Origin: Cephalotus follicularis
Taxonomy: Eukaryota; Streptophyta; Magnoliopsida; Oxalidales; Cephalotaceae
Assembly (NCBI GenBank): GCA_001972305.1
Contig: BDDD01001622.1
Location: 1-64,000, forward strand
DNA: 64,000 bases
Reading direction: 5' to 3'
Part shown: positions 12,049-23,580 of the stretch, one piece after another
Numbering within the stretch: position 1 is the stretch's first letter
How the letters are laid out: the number at the start of each line of letters is the position of its first letter
The notes under the pieces: generated by a model
What the model saw: the letters and a program-made list of their open reading frames with translations, nothing else
Database searches by the model: none
Told to the model about the DNA's origin: nothing
Made by a program: the position numbers and the translations under genes

Positions 12049-13148
12049 TGTTCACGTAAAAAGAATGTTTTAATATTTATAGCCGCAAGTGCACGGATCA
12101 TGCAGTAACGGGTCGAACGCAGGGAAACGTAAATTAATTATAATTTATTCAACCTAGGCGAAGTATACCGATTTTGAGATAAACTATTAAAAACTACTCC
12201 TAATTATGCAAAAATAATAAAACAATTTAAAACAGGCAAGAAATAAATAAAATAAAATAACAGACAGACAAAGTGTGTGCGAAGGCAGAAAAAATGAAGA
12301 ACAAATAAAATATTCAAGGATTTTTATTGATGGAATTGAAACAATAACAATTTAGGCTTTGTTCTAACCCAAAATCTTAAAGAAACTAGCTACAAAACAT
12401 TAAGAAAATTAAAGTAAAAATTGGACAAAGAAAAGAAAAAAATAAGAGTGCGGCTGCTACGTGTTGTGTCTGTTCCTCTCTAAAATTATTGTCTCCTTAT
12501 ATATACCATCACGCCTACTTATAACCTAAACATAAATTAAATCATGCGGATGATTCGTGAGACGCATAAATGGGCTGATTGAAGACTGCATGCATGGGGC
12601 GTGACTTGTGAGACGCATGCGTTGTTGGGCTGCATGGGTACTGCAGATGGCACTTGATGCGCATGGACATGGGCTGCTGGGCATGGAGAAGGCATGCATG
12701 GGCTGGTTGCTGCACGTGGAGCGCATGGATGCAGATGTTGGCGTGTGATGAAAAATCTGCAAAGAATTGAGAATTTGGGGGATGATGTCATGATGACATC
12801 AGCACTTCAATGTTGGTTTATTGTCATATCTTTTCATCGGAGTTTCAGAATAAATTGGCCCAAGAATTAAAAGTGCTCCAAATAATTTTATGAACAAAAT
12901 GAGCCCAATATTCAATATCTTCCGAGCTTTAAATTTTGACTTCTCTCGCTTAAGTGAGTGCACTATTTAATCGATCATTGATTTCAAACCACTTTAACTC
13001 GAAAAATAACGTTTTAGCTTCATTTTCTCTTATCCCGCAATAATTAAATAATACCTGAAAATCAAATAAACACAACCACAGTAGTCTATTCCAAGCATAA
13101 AAATATAATAAATAAATCATTAAAAATCACACATTTTTATGCTAAACA
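12049..13148 (-). mobile_element. 1.1-kb solo LTR inside gypsy-1 RNase H
   Basis: The ends are TG...CA and the insertion is flanked by a perfect 5-bp duplication CAAAT (12044-12048 and 13149-13153). Removing 1100 bp plus one duplication restores the same RNase H reading frame on both sides, which confirms the borders. Minus orientation is suggested by TATATATAAGG (12495-12507) followed by AATAAA (12323-12328). No coding region and no TCGA word array is seen. It could also be a small non-autonomous LTR element. Confidence 0.9.
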
Positions 13149-14084
13149 CAAATACTATGGCAGCCAATTCGAGATCGTGTACGGGATAGTTTTCCTCGTA
13201 CGGCTTCAGTTTTCTTGATGCGTATGCAATCACCCTACCATGTTGCATCAAAACGCATCCCAGTCCTTTCCCAGAAGCATCAGAATATACAGTAAATCCC
13301 TCATTACCCTCAAGTAATGCCAGCACTGGAGCCGAAATCAACCGACTCTTCAATTCCTGGAAACTTGCCTCACAAGAATCGTCCCATACAAAACTGGACT
13401 TCTTCTGAGTCAACTGTGTCAGTGGTGCAGCAAGTTTCGAGAATCCCTCGATGAATCTGCGGTAATAGCCAGCCAATCCCAAGAACTACGCACCTCTGTA
13501 ACGTTCCTCGGTTGGGGCCAATCAACAATGCTCTCAATCTTCGAAGGATCCACTGACAATCCTTCACTTGACACTATGTGACCTAGGAACGTCACATGAT
13601 CCAGCCAGAATTCGCACTTGCTGAACTTGGCGTACAGCTGTTCCTTCCACCATACGTACAATACAATCTGCAAGTGCTGCATGTGCTCCTCAACACTCTC
13701 TGAGTAGATCAAAATGTCATCTAAAAATATCACAACAAACTGATCAAGATAAGGTTGGAACACTCTATTCATCAGGCACATAAAAGTTGCAGAAGCATTT
13801 GTCAAACCAAACGGCAATATCTGGAATTTGTAGTGCCCGTATCTGGTTCAGAATGCAGTCTTCTCCACATCACCTTCTCGGATCCTCAACTGATGATAGC
13901 CTGTTCTTAGGTGAAGCTTTGAGAACACAGTCGAGCCCTGTAATTGATCGAACAATTCCTCAATATGTGGCAGAGGATACTTGTTCTTCACCATCACTTG
14001 ATTCAGCAGCCTGCAGTCAATGCACAGACGCATTGATCCATCCTTCTTCTTCACGAATAGAACCGGTGCTCCCCATGGTGACAC
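13149..14084 (-). pseudogene. gypsy-1 reverse transcriptase and start of RNase H
   Basis: RT blocks in order: [44 protein letters not shown] is replaced by [22 protein letters not shown] (catalytic LDD), [11 protein letters not shown]. RNase [16 protein letters not shown] and HDLELAA. A TGA stop lies at 13848-13850, in a context where CGA would give the usual Arg. The frame shifts near 13490. RT and gag-pro are in different frames. Confidence 0.92.
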
Positions 14085-15988
14085 ACTCGGTCTAATGAAC
14101 CCTTGTGAAGATAGTCCTGTAGTTGAACTTTCAACTCCTTCAGTTCAGCAGGAGCCATTCGGTAAGGTGCTTTGGATATCGGAGCAGTCCCAGGCTGTAG
14201 TTCAATACTGAACTCTATATCTCTCTCTGGTAGCAGTGAAGTGAGATCAACTGGAAATACATAAGGAAAATCACATACAACTGGAACTTGCTCTATACTA
14301 GGCGTACCTTTCGTATGATCAATCACATACGCCAAATAGCCTTCACACCCTTGTTTAACATACTTCTGTGCTCGGGTGTATGAAATGATCGGAGCAGTAA
14401 TATTCTTCTCTCCGATAAACTTACACTCCGTTCCATCATGCAGATAGAATGTCATCACCTTGTTGTACCAATCAACACAAGCATGATGAGCATATAGCCA
14501 ATCCATCCCCAAGATAACGTCAAACTCCCGGATGGATAACACTATCAAGTCAGCGGACAATTCAATCCCAGCTAACATGGTTTCACAGTCCTTCATAACT
14601 GTATCAGATAAGAGACAAGTACCCGCAGGAGTACTCACTTCCAACACATATGGCAGTGTAGAAGTAACACCATGCAACTTGCGAGCAAAACTAGATGCAA
14701 TAAATGAATGCGTTGTACCAGGGTCAATTAACACATGAGCTAATATGCCAGATATATAAATTGTACCTCCCACAACAGTAGTAGATTCCGGCACATCATC
14801 TTTAAATAAGGTGTAGACCCTACCTTTCACAATCCCTTTCCCTGTGTCTCTCTGCGGTTGAGCCGCTGAAGCACTACCGCTAGCACCAACACTCCCCTGT
14901 TGGCCGCGTGCATGATCTCTCATCATCGGACATTTACGCAGCATGTGATCTTGCAATCCACATCGCAAACACTTCCCCATTCTCTTCCAGCATTCGGCCT
15001 CATCGTGATTCTGACGGCCGCAAAAAGTACAACCGCTTGCATTCTGCTGACTGTTATGGCCAGATGTCCTTGATCGGTTGCGTCGAGACCCACCTTGCCC
15101 TCTGTTATCATACTTGTTTGATCTATCAGGATTATTGCTTCCCTGCCCCTGTGACTGTATGGCTCTCGATTGAGTAGCTCGAGACCGTTCTGTGCTTGTC
15201 TCATTAGCATCTTCCTCGAGAATCATTGCCCTTTCAGCAACTTCAACAAAAGGTGTAAGCTACAGCGCCAACAGTTTGGATCTGATATCTGGTCGAAGGC
15301 CTTTTAGGAACCTCCGGATCATCCGTGACTCTCCCTCCACAAGATACGGCGTGTGTCTGGCCAGCTCCGTAAATCTGGTCTGGTACTGAGTTACCGTCAT
15401 GTCTCCTTGACGTAGCTCCATCAGATCTGTCTCCCATCTGTCACGCTCTATCTGCGGTACATAAGCATCCAGAAACTCGGTATGAAATATGTCCCAAGTT
15501 CTGTTGAGTCCACGGGATTCCCATTTAGCTTCTGTTCTCTCCCACCAGTACGTCGCTTCGCCCCAAAGGCGGTACACAGCAAAACTGAGCTTCTGCTCAT
15601 CACTACAGTCCAGAGCAGTAAAGATTTTCTCCATATCTCTAATCCATCGTTCAGCAGTAGTAGCATTTAACTCTCCATTAAAGGTTGGAGAATTCTGTCG
15701 CATGAACCTCTCCAGATCATGGCCAAATCCGCCTGCATGATAAACATCCGGTGCTGGCTGATGTGCCCAGTTAGTCTCATACATCTGTCGGATCTGCTCC
15801 ATATTTGCTGTATTAGCTTGCATCTGCTGTCGGAAGAGATCAGCCATATTGTCAAAATTACTTCTGTCATCATGGACTGGAGGAACATTCACTCCTTCAT
15901 TCATATGCGGAACATTATCAGGCATTGGCGGAGCATTGAATTCTTTGTTGGCTCTACGCCTTCCCTTTCGTCCTCTTCTTGGATCCAT
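14085..15988 (-). pseudogene. gypsy-1 Gag and protease
   Basis: Gag starts at 15988 with MDPRRGRKGRRR. The capsid-like region has FNGELNATTAERWI, the typical gag block ATYWWE and LRQGDMTVTQYQTRF. One in-frame TAG at 15260-15262 separates it from the rest of the same frame. Two CCHC zinc knuckles follow: CTFCGRQNHDEAEC and CLRCGLQDHMLRKC. The aspartic protease has HVLIDPGTTHSFIA and VILGMDWL. The linker to RT ends with [12 protein letters not shown]. The start is the first Met after a leader of about 90 bp from the primer site. Confidence 0.93.
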
Positions 15989-16076
15989 TTAGTTTCCTAT
16001 ATGGAATTACAAAAATCATTAGGAAACATTTCATTAATTTCCGAGAAACTTATCCCAGCTAGCATATATGGAATAT

Positions 16077-16088
16077 GCTCTGATACCA
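16077..16088 (-). promoter_or_regulatory. Primer binding site of gypsy-1
   Basis: Minus strand TGGTATCAGAGC, matching the 3' end of plant initiator tRNA-Met, 3 bp from the 5' LTR end at 16092. Confidence 0.93.
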
Positions 16089-17570
16089 TGCTGTCACACC
16101 CCGTTTTTCGGTGCCATATTTAGACAAGCATATATGGTGATATCAGTATTAAACATACATTCTAGCATTGATTTGATAATATATAACAATATGCGGAAGC
16201 AGTCAATAAGCCGGAATATAAAATTACAAGCCATCCGCACGCATCCCATACTACGTGCGGTTACAGTTCAACATTATCCTTATCATAAGGAAAACAATTA
16301 AACGAGGTATGATTCGTTCATTACATTACAAATACAATTCCATCATAAGGAAATATAACAACCTTAAAACGATAACAGAAGCTCTCCAAGCTTCAGCAGC
16401 AAGCTCCGAACGTCCTAGCTCAATCTGTAATTGTAGGGGTTAGCCGTTGTCCTCACTTGGCTAAGTAGGTAGATATAGTATGCTGAGGAATATATGAATG
16501 CAATATGTATGACAGTTTATATAAAATAACATTTCAGTGAGCCAATATATAAGCAATCATGCCAAGTGGCCATAAACAGTACATATGCAAAGATACCGTA
16601 CAACGGTACAATCAATTCATTCAGTGGTTTGGGTAACGCATATCGCTAACTCCTAGCACCAATTGCACACCACCTAGCTATCACCCTATGCACCGAGGAT
16701 GATAGATCAGGTAACAGTTACTACCAGCGTTGGCGGGTAGTTTATCAGTAATTCTGCAATTGCAGACAGTGGGGTGATGCTCTAGCCAACTCCTGGCACA
16801 CAGGATCACATCCATAATCAGTGATATCCTCTATCACTAACTATGGCAGTAACATAGACAATCAATTCAATCAGTACAATCAGTAATAATATTACATATA
16901 TCATCAATATGCAATATCAAGATGGTTTCTTTTAGAAACATATAGCTGTTCAGTAATCGTGCATCTCATGTGAGGAAACGATATCAGTACAGCAGTGGTT
17001 TCCAATTCGGAAACAAACAGTGGTTACCTCTCATGTAGGAGGAAAATCAGTAATTCCGTTTAACAATAAACGTTCTTTTGAAAGTGATAGTAAATATCAT
17101 AAATCGTGCATATAGCACACAGTTGATTCAATAATAAGAATCTGAAACAGTAGGTGAAAACGGTATTTCACAATCAATAGTTGATAAATCAGTAGTGGAT
17201 AATTCGGTACTCCTTTGAAAATGATAGTGAATTATCACGATTTTGGATCAAGTCCCATAAATGGTTTTAATCTTGAAACTATCAGTAGTAGTGGTGTTAG
17301 TAGCACCAAATAGTAGATATATACTATCATAAGTAGTATATACAGTAACATTAATCAAATCAGTAGATTTTGTAAATCATAGCTTTCACTTGAAATGGTG
17401 TTTAAGCCATAAATTGTGCATATAGCCCATAATTCGTTCGATCAGTGAATTATCAGTAGTAATGATGTTAACTAACATCATACAGTATGTGCATTATGTT
17501 GGTAACATATACAAATCATCAACAATGCAAAACAGTAGCAATTCAGTGATTATTATGCAGTTCCAGCCCA

Positions 17571-17650
17571 GAACAGTCGACTGCCTTCAAGAACCAGTCG
17601 GCTGTTGGGGTTGAGTAGTCGACTGCTTTGGGTGGCAGTCGACTGGTTTT
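17571..17650 (-). repeat. Word array 2 of gypsy-1 5' LTR, with an extra unit
   Basis: Four words where the partner LTR has three. The extra 20 bp (17621-17640) lies between two copies of GTCGACTG. Confidence 0.9.
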
Positions 17651-18665
17651 GCCTAGAAATGCAGGCAGAACAGTGTTGTGTAATGCAATTCCAATGCCAA
17701 TCAGTCCAATACAATGAGAAAATTAACATACATATAATGCATGATCATATCCTCCAAAACATAACACTACCCCCTACCTCAATTTGCTATCCCAAGATCA
17801 ATTGCAATGATCTTTCTCTTTAAAGTACCAAGTCCTTTTCCCAAGCTTCCACCAATCAATTCTTTAAATCACAGCAATCAATCTATGCATGTTTATAGAC
17901 ACATGCATCAGTTCAGTTGGTTCAGTAACATTTATAACCATTCCAATCATAGTAGCTTGAGTCACTAGTTCATTAAGCTCATTTAATCTCTTTTATCACA
18001 TTCATGCCTTTGTCATCTAGACCAATTCATTATCTCTTAAGTGGACAGAAGATATGTTTGTATATCCATAAGAGATTCAGTAACTTTAGGATGACAACTA
18101 ACAACAACAACAATTAGATTAGAGAGTAATCATTCTCATATTTGAACCAAAGTGCCTCATTCCATTTTAACCTCCATTCAATCCTAGAAATGCTAACCAT
18201 GTCCATGTAACAAAAGATTAAGCATTCCTAGATACCATTATGTCAGATTACAATTATACAAGTTCGAATCTGCACTTACCAGGGGGATGCTGAAGCTTCA
18301 CTTTTCCTCTTAGAGCTTTAAATCATCAACATGCATTCAAGAATATCCTCCATCAATTCTCCTTCTTTTTAGTGTTGAACACCACTTATAATTTGTCTAT
18401 GCATAGATGATATAGAGGTCACACTTGTGGAAATTCGCCAGAGCCTTCACCTCTCATTTACTCCACTCTCTCTCTCACATGCATCTCTTCATTCTTTCTC
18501 ATTTCTCACATTTCTCTTCTCAATGCTGCAGGTGGCAGGCCTGCAAGGTGCAGAGCGCATGCAAGGTATCACATTGCATGTTATGGCAGCTTAGGACACC
18601 TGTCCCCCATGTATGCCACGCCCAAGCTCAGTTGACACCTGCACAGACACAAGTTCTGTCGAATT

Positions 18666-18750
18666 TACAGTCGACTGGATGCATGTGCCAGTCGAATGTC
18701 CACCCCACGCATCAGGCAGTCGACTGATCCCCTATGTCAGTCAGCTGTCA
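18666..18750 (-). repeat. Word array 1 of gypsy-1 5' LTR
   Basis: Copies ACAGTCGACTGG, CCAGTCGAATGTCC, GCAGTCGACTG and GTCAGTCAGCTG. It matches 10004-10085 with a few base changes inside the words. Confidence 0.85.
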
Positions 18751-18920
18751 AGTGTCAAATTAGGGTTTCATAAGTTCGGTTTTCACCAAACAAACCTCCA
18801 TTCCTTCCAACATAAATAAACACGAAAGAATATCATGTTTGGACAATAATTTAATTAAAATGTATATTTTATTTCAATAATCGGATAAATATACATCAAA
18901 TCGAAATTGCGGTTATTACA

Positions 18921-19227
18921 GGACCTAATTCTTGAAATTAATCAACGGATTAATTTACACACCTAGAATGTGATAGTCACAGGTTCAAAGTCTCAAAAGT
19001 AATCAAGGACTATCTATGGTAAGTTTACTTAAGAGCAAAGCGTCTTAGTAACACAACACCGTTACCGATTAATTCCAAACTTTCGGGTCTCGCCTCACAA
19101 GTATGTGTATTAGATACATATATCGCATTGTTTTATAACGTGCGATAGCACATGTTATATCATGGTGTATTAGTGATGTTATGTTACTGGTTAGTTGACA
19201 TAATATACCAATATGTTTTTTGGTATT
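18921..19227. other. Flanking sequence between gypsy-1 and copia-2
   Basis: It begins with the GGACC duplication and continues the sequence of 7152-7449. No domain or repeat is recognised. Confidence 0.5.
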
Positions 19228-19347
19228 TGTTGACGATTTAGTCTCAATCCTTGTTTTGATGATAACATATTTGCATTTAACTAATTTACTTGATGTGCAA
19301 GAAATTACAAGTTCAATATCAAAGCCTAAAGACATCTGCAAAAGAAG

Positions 19348-19893
19348 AAGTCGACTATCAAGGAAAAACATCGACGTCCGTACTAAAGAAGTCGACTCCT
19401 TACAAATGACATCGACGTCTTTAGTGCAAGATAAATTACAAAGAAGACATCGTCCTTCCAGTAATGACATCGAAGTCCGTACCAAAAGACATCGACTACT
19501 TTCAAAATGACATCGACTACTTCCAAGATAACATCGACATTTTCTGTGCCTGAAGCTACTATATGAAATCTCAATTAAAGACATCGATCCCTACACTAAA
19601 AACATCACGCCAAAGCAAAAGACATCGACGCCTTTCCATAGAGATCGACGCCTTTTACAGAGGAACCTGCATTTCCCAGAAAATGCATCGACTCCCAATA
19701 AGAAGTCGAGGTGATGTTCAAAGCTTCAATACCTGGAGATTTCCCAGAAAAGACATCGACGTCTTTAAAATGAAGTCGACATCTTTTTAAAAGAACAAGA
19801 CCCGGGAAACCTGGAATGGCTAGTTCAACCACTTCCAACGGCTACCAACTGAAAAGACATCGACGCCTTTCACAAAGAAGTCGACGTCTTTAT
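19348..19893 (+). repeat. Word array of copia-2 5' LTR (CATCGACG type)
   Basis: More than 20 words, mostly ACATCGACGTC, ACATCGACTACTT, GAAGTCGAC and ACATCGACGCCTTT, at spacings of about 15-40 bp. Two forms alternate: ATCGAC (after AC) and GTCGAC (after GA). The spacer text is mostly unique. It lies upstream of the TATA box. Confidence 0.92.
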
Positions 19894-19981
19894 ACCAGCT
19901 GAGAAAATTCAATAATTGCAACTCACATTATTAAATCAAAAGCTTCCACAAATTATGCAACGACTACAAATCTTTTCTAGC

Positions 19982-19988
19982 TATAAAA
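19982..19988 (+). promoter_or_regulatory. TATA box of copia-2 5' LTR
   Basis: TATAAAA in the context GCTATAAAAGG, about 90 bp after the last word. The 3' LTR has TATAAGA at the same place (26273-26279), so that copy may be weaker. Confidence 0.65.
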
Positions 19989-20354
19989 GGAAGCATGAAA
20001 CCTCAGAAGAAAACACTGAAAACATACTGAAACACACTGAACTACATCAATTCAACAAAATCTACACAACATCAAAAGAGAGATAGAATTCAAGCATACT
20101 TGTGTGGAAAAGCTCAAAGTGTTCTATATTGTTCTACAATGCTACTAAGCTTTATCCTTTGAGAATTGTCTGAGTGTTTCTTTTTGTGAGCTGAATTATT
20201 CACATCAACCTATTTAAGAGGTTCTTGTAAACACTTTCATTTTACTTGTAAAAGAGAAGAATCCTCTAAGGCTTTGAGGTCAAAGTCTTGTGATTGAGGT
20301 CAATCACGAATTTGTGAGGTGTAACGATTTGCTGCCTTAATCAAATCGAGATAG

Positions 20355-22970
20355 TGGAAACTCAAGGAGTTAAATGAAGATAGTTGGATGTGGCATAGAA
20401 GGCTTGGACATGTGAGTATGAGAACAATTGCAAAAATTTTAAAACATGACCTTGTCAAAGGTCTCCCAAAATTAAGTTTTCAAAAAGACAAATTGTGTGA
20501 TGCTTGCCAACAAGGTAAACAAATAAGAGCAAGTTTTAAATTTACAAATATTGTTGCAACTTCTAGGCCACTCGAACTACTTCATATGGACCTTTTTGGA
20601 CTAATAAACATAAGAAGCTTAGGAGGAAAATCGTATGCCTATGTTATTGTTGATGACTATACTAGGTACACTTGGGTTTACTTTTTAGCACATAAAAGTG
20701 AAACTTTTACCTTCTTTGCAAACTTTTGTAAAATTGTTCAAAAAAAAAAAAGACTTTCAATTTTGAAAATTAGAAGTGACCATGGCAAGGAATTCGAAAA
20801 TAATATTTTTGATGATTTTTGCATTCAAAATGGTTTTAAACATGAATTTTCCACACCTAGGACTCCTCAACAAAATGGAGTTGTTGAAAGGAGGAATAGA
20901 ACTTTGGAAGAAATGACAAGAACTATGCTTTGCAAAAATGATTTACCAAAATACTTTTGGGCGGAAGCCACAAACACCGCATGTTACATTTTAAATAAAA
21001 CATCAATAAGGCCAATTCTCAAATAGTCTCCATACGAGTTATGGAAGGAGAGAAAGCCTAACATTAGTTACTTTCGTGCCTTCAGATGTAAATGCTTCAT
21101 TCACAACAATGGGAAAGATCAACTTGGTAAGTTTGACTCCAAAGCAGATGAAGGTATATTTCTTGGCTACTGCCTCACTAGTAAAGCATATAGATGTTTT
21201 AATAAACGTACTTTGTTAGTAGAAGAATCTATGCATGTTGTTTTTGATGAGTTGCATGATTCAAGTTCGCATGTGCATGATAGTATAGATTTTCATGGAC
21301 CAACGGAAAACATAGATGTTGAACCTAAGGATAGCTACCAAAAAGAACTTATAGATAAAACTTATAGGGTAGTTAGAGACCACCCACATGAGGCTATCAT
21401 AGGTGACATTCAACAAGGCATTAGAACTAGATCTAGAGCAAACACTTGCAACTATGTTGCATTCATTTCACACCTAGAACCCAAAAACTTTGTAGAAGCG
21501 GAAAAAGATGATTATTGGATTTTAGCTATGCAAGAAGAGCTAAACCAATTTGATAGAAACAAAGTTTGGCTTTTGGTACCTAGACCAAAGGACCATTTGG
21601 TTATAGGAACCAAATGGGTTTTTAGAAACAAGATGGATGATCAAGGAACCATTATTAGAAATAAGGCTAGACTAGTTGCCCAAGGCTATTCACAAGAAGA
21701 AGGAATAGATTATGATGAGACATATGCACCGGTTGCTAGACTTGAATCCATTCGTTTGTTTCTTGCATTTGCATGTTTTAATAATTTCAAATTATATCAA
21801 ATGGATGTGAAAAGCGCATTTTTAAATGGTTTTATCAAAGAAGAGGTATATGTTGAACAACCTCAAGGTTTTGAGGACCCTCACTTTCCAAATCATGTTT
21901 TCAAATTAAATAAAGCTTTATATGGACTCAAACAAGCCCCTCGTGCTTGGTATGAGCATTTGACAAAATTTTTAATTGAAAATGATTTTGAAGGTGGTAA
22001 TGTTGATATCACTCTTTTTACAAAATCCAAAGGTAATGATTTACTTATTGTCCAAATTTATGTTGATGATATTATTTTTGGATCTACTAATGAATTTCTA
22101 TGCAAGGAATTTTCAAATACAATGAAAGCTGAATTTGAAATGAGTTTAATGGGAGAGCTCAACTATTTTCTTGGACTACAAGTGACACAAAATAAAAATG
22201 GGATCTTCATCAACCAAACAAAATATACAAAAGATATTCTCAAGAAGTTTGGGATGGAGAATGCTGAAACGAGCAAGACACCGATGAGTACCTCTACAAA
22301 GCTTGACAAAGATGAACAAGGTAAATGTATCGATCAAAAGCTTTATAGAAGTATGATAGGTTCTTTATTATACTTAACCGCAAGTAGACCCGATATTTTA
22401 TTTAGTGTGTGCTTGTGTGCCCGTTTTCAATCCAATCCAAAAGAATCCCATTTATTTGCTGTGAAAAGGATTTTTAAATATCTTGCATACACACCTACTT
22501 TAGGCTTATGGTATTCCCGAGATTCTAGTTTTGATTTACATTCTTACTCGGATGCCGATTTTGGTGGTTATAAAGTAGACCGCAAGAGTACTAGTGGTTC
22601 ATGCCAATTCCTAGGAAGCATGCTAGTATCTTGGTTTAGCAAGAAGGAAAATTCAGTAGCTTTATCCACCACTGAAGCTGAATATATAGTAGTAGGTAGT
22701 TGTTGTGCTCAAATTCTTTGGCAAAAGCAACAATTGGTAGATTATGGTATTTATGTTAAGAATGTAGGTATCAAATGTGACAATACTAGTAGTATTTGCC
22801 TTGCTAAGAACCCTGTTCATCACTCTAGGACAAAACACATTGACATTAGATACCATTTCATCAGAGAATATGTAGAAAGTGGCGACATTGTGTTAGAGTA
22901 TATTCCCACCAAAAAACAAGTGGCGGATATCTTCACCAAACCCTTAGATGAGAATTCCTTTTCTATTTAG
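20355..22970 (+). pseudogene. copia-2 pol: integrase, reverse transcriptase, RNase H
   Basis: One reading frame with a single TAG stop at 21024-21026, between integrase and RT. GAG-pre-integrase: WHRRLGHVSM and CDACQQGKQ. Integrase core: LLHMDLFG and IRSDHGKEFEN (Asp residues) and QQNGVVERRNRTLEEM (Glu). [48 protein letters not shown] and [12 protein letters not shown] (YVDD). RNase [27 protein letters not shown] and [13 protein letters not shown]. The C-terminus has [10 protein letters not shown]. The N-terminal start, gag and protease are missing. It is the best preserved pol in the window. Confidence 0.95.
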
Positions 22971-23108
22971 AAGAGAATTAGGTTTCTGTGAACTTGAATG
23001 ATGTGTATTATGTTTGAATTATATGATTGATTGAATGAATATTTGATATGATGATTGTTTTTTATTAATGTTCAGTTTTTGGCTCGATTTTCTGTTCTGT
23101 TTTACAAA

Positions 23109-23390
23109 AACGTCGACTCCTTTTCTGGAATTTTTTATGCTTTACAAAATAGAGTCGACTTCTTTTCTGGAAAACTTATGAAAATCACGTCGACCCCTTT
23201 TGAAAAACGTCAATCTCTTTGTGTTTTGTTGAAACACGTCGACTTCTTTTCAAAAGCGTCGATGCCTTTTAAAACGAACCGTTTTAAGCCATTTTTTAAA
23301 GAACGCGTCGACCTCTTCTTGAATCACGTCGACGTATTTCTGTCAGAAACTCGACTTCTTCATAAAAAGTCAACCTCTTGTTCATTCGTC
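23109..23390 (+). repeat. Word array between pol and 3' ORF of copia-2
   Basis: About ten words such as ACGTCGACTCCTTTTCTGG, AGTCGACTTCTTTTCTGG, ACGTCGACCCCTTTT, GCGTCGATGCCTTTT and ACGTCGACGTATTTC, spaced 25-40 bp. It sits about 190 bp upstream of the 3' ORF start. The LTR arrays of this element have similar words but a different preceding context. Confidence 0.9.
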
Positions 23391-23580
23391 ATTTACCTCC
23401 ATTTTCTGAGTTTTTCAAAATTTTTAGTCTCTTGATTTTTCTTCAAAAATCATTCTGTTTTGATCGAAAACTATCCTCTAATCACTTTTACAACCACAAA
23501 AACTCCTTTCATCGTGTCCAATCAATCTATATTCGACATTCTTTGTGTCTTTTCTCTGTGCTCTCTATCTGTTTGTCAAA

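Larger units (their letters stand above)
7450..18920 (-). mobile_element. gypsy-1: full-length Ty3/gypsy chromovirus
   Basis: An 11.5-kb minus-strand element with a perfect 5-bp duplication GGACC (7445-7449 and 18921-18925). Order on the minus strand: 5' LTR 18920-16092, PBS, gag, protease, RT, RNase H, integrase, chromodomain, polypurine tract, 3' LTR 10257-7450. The two LTRs are closely similar, which suggests a fairly recent insertion. Coding is broken by one gag-pro stop, three frame shifts, one RT stop and a solo LTR in RNase H, so it is not autonomous. The long LTRs, tRNA-iMet primer site and C-terminal chromodomain fit the Tekay/Del group; the group is an inference. Confidence 0.95.
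16092..18920 (-). repeat. 5' LTR of gypsy-1
   Basis: 2829 bp with intact TGTAATAACC start and GTGTGACA end on the minus strand. It matches 7450-10257 throughout. The main length difference is a 20-bp unit at 17621-17640. Word arrays lie at 17571-17650 and 18666-18750. Confidence 0.94.
19228..20354 (+). repeat. 5' LTR of copia-2
   Basis: It matches 25498-26645 over its length. The 3' border is uncertain: similarity to the other copy ends at GAGATAG, and a few more bases up to about 20370 may still be LTR. It contains the word array 19348-19893 and a TATA box at 19982. Confidence 0.88.

Noticed and set aside
12526-12791. Overlapping minus-strand open frames inside the 1.1-kb solo LTR
   Set aside because: They are inside an LTR, low complexity in His/Met/Ser, and overlap each other in two frames without a domain.
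19348-19893. Array of short repeats with unique spacers, reminiscent of CRISPR
   Set aside because: Words are only about 8-14 bp, variable, irregularly spaced and lie in a plant LTR upstream of a TATA box. No cas genes are present.
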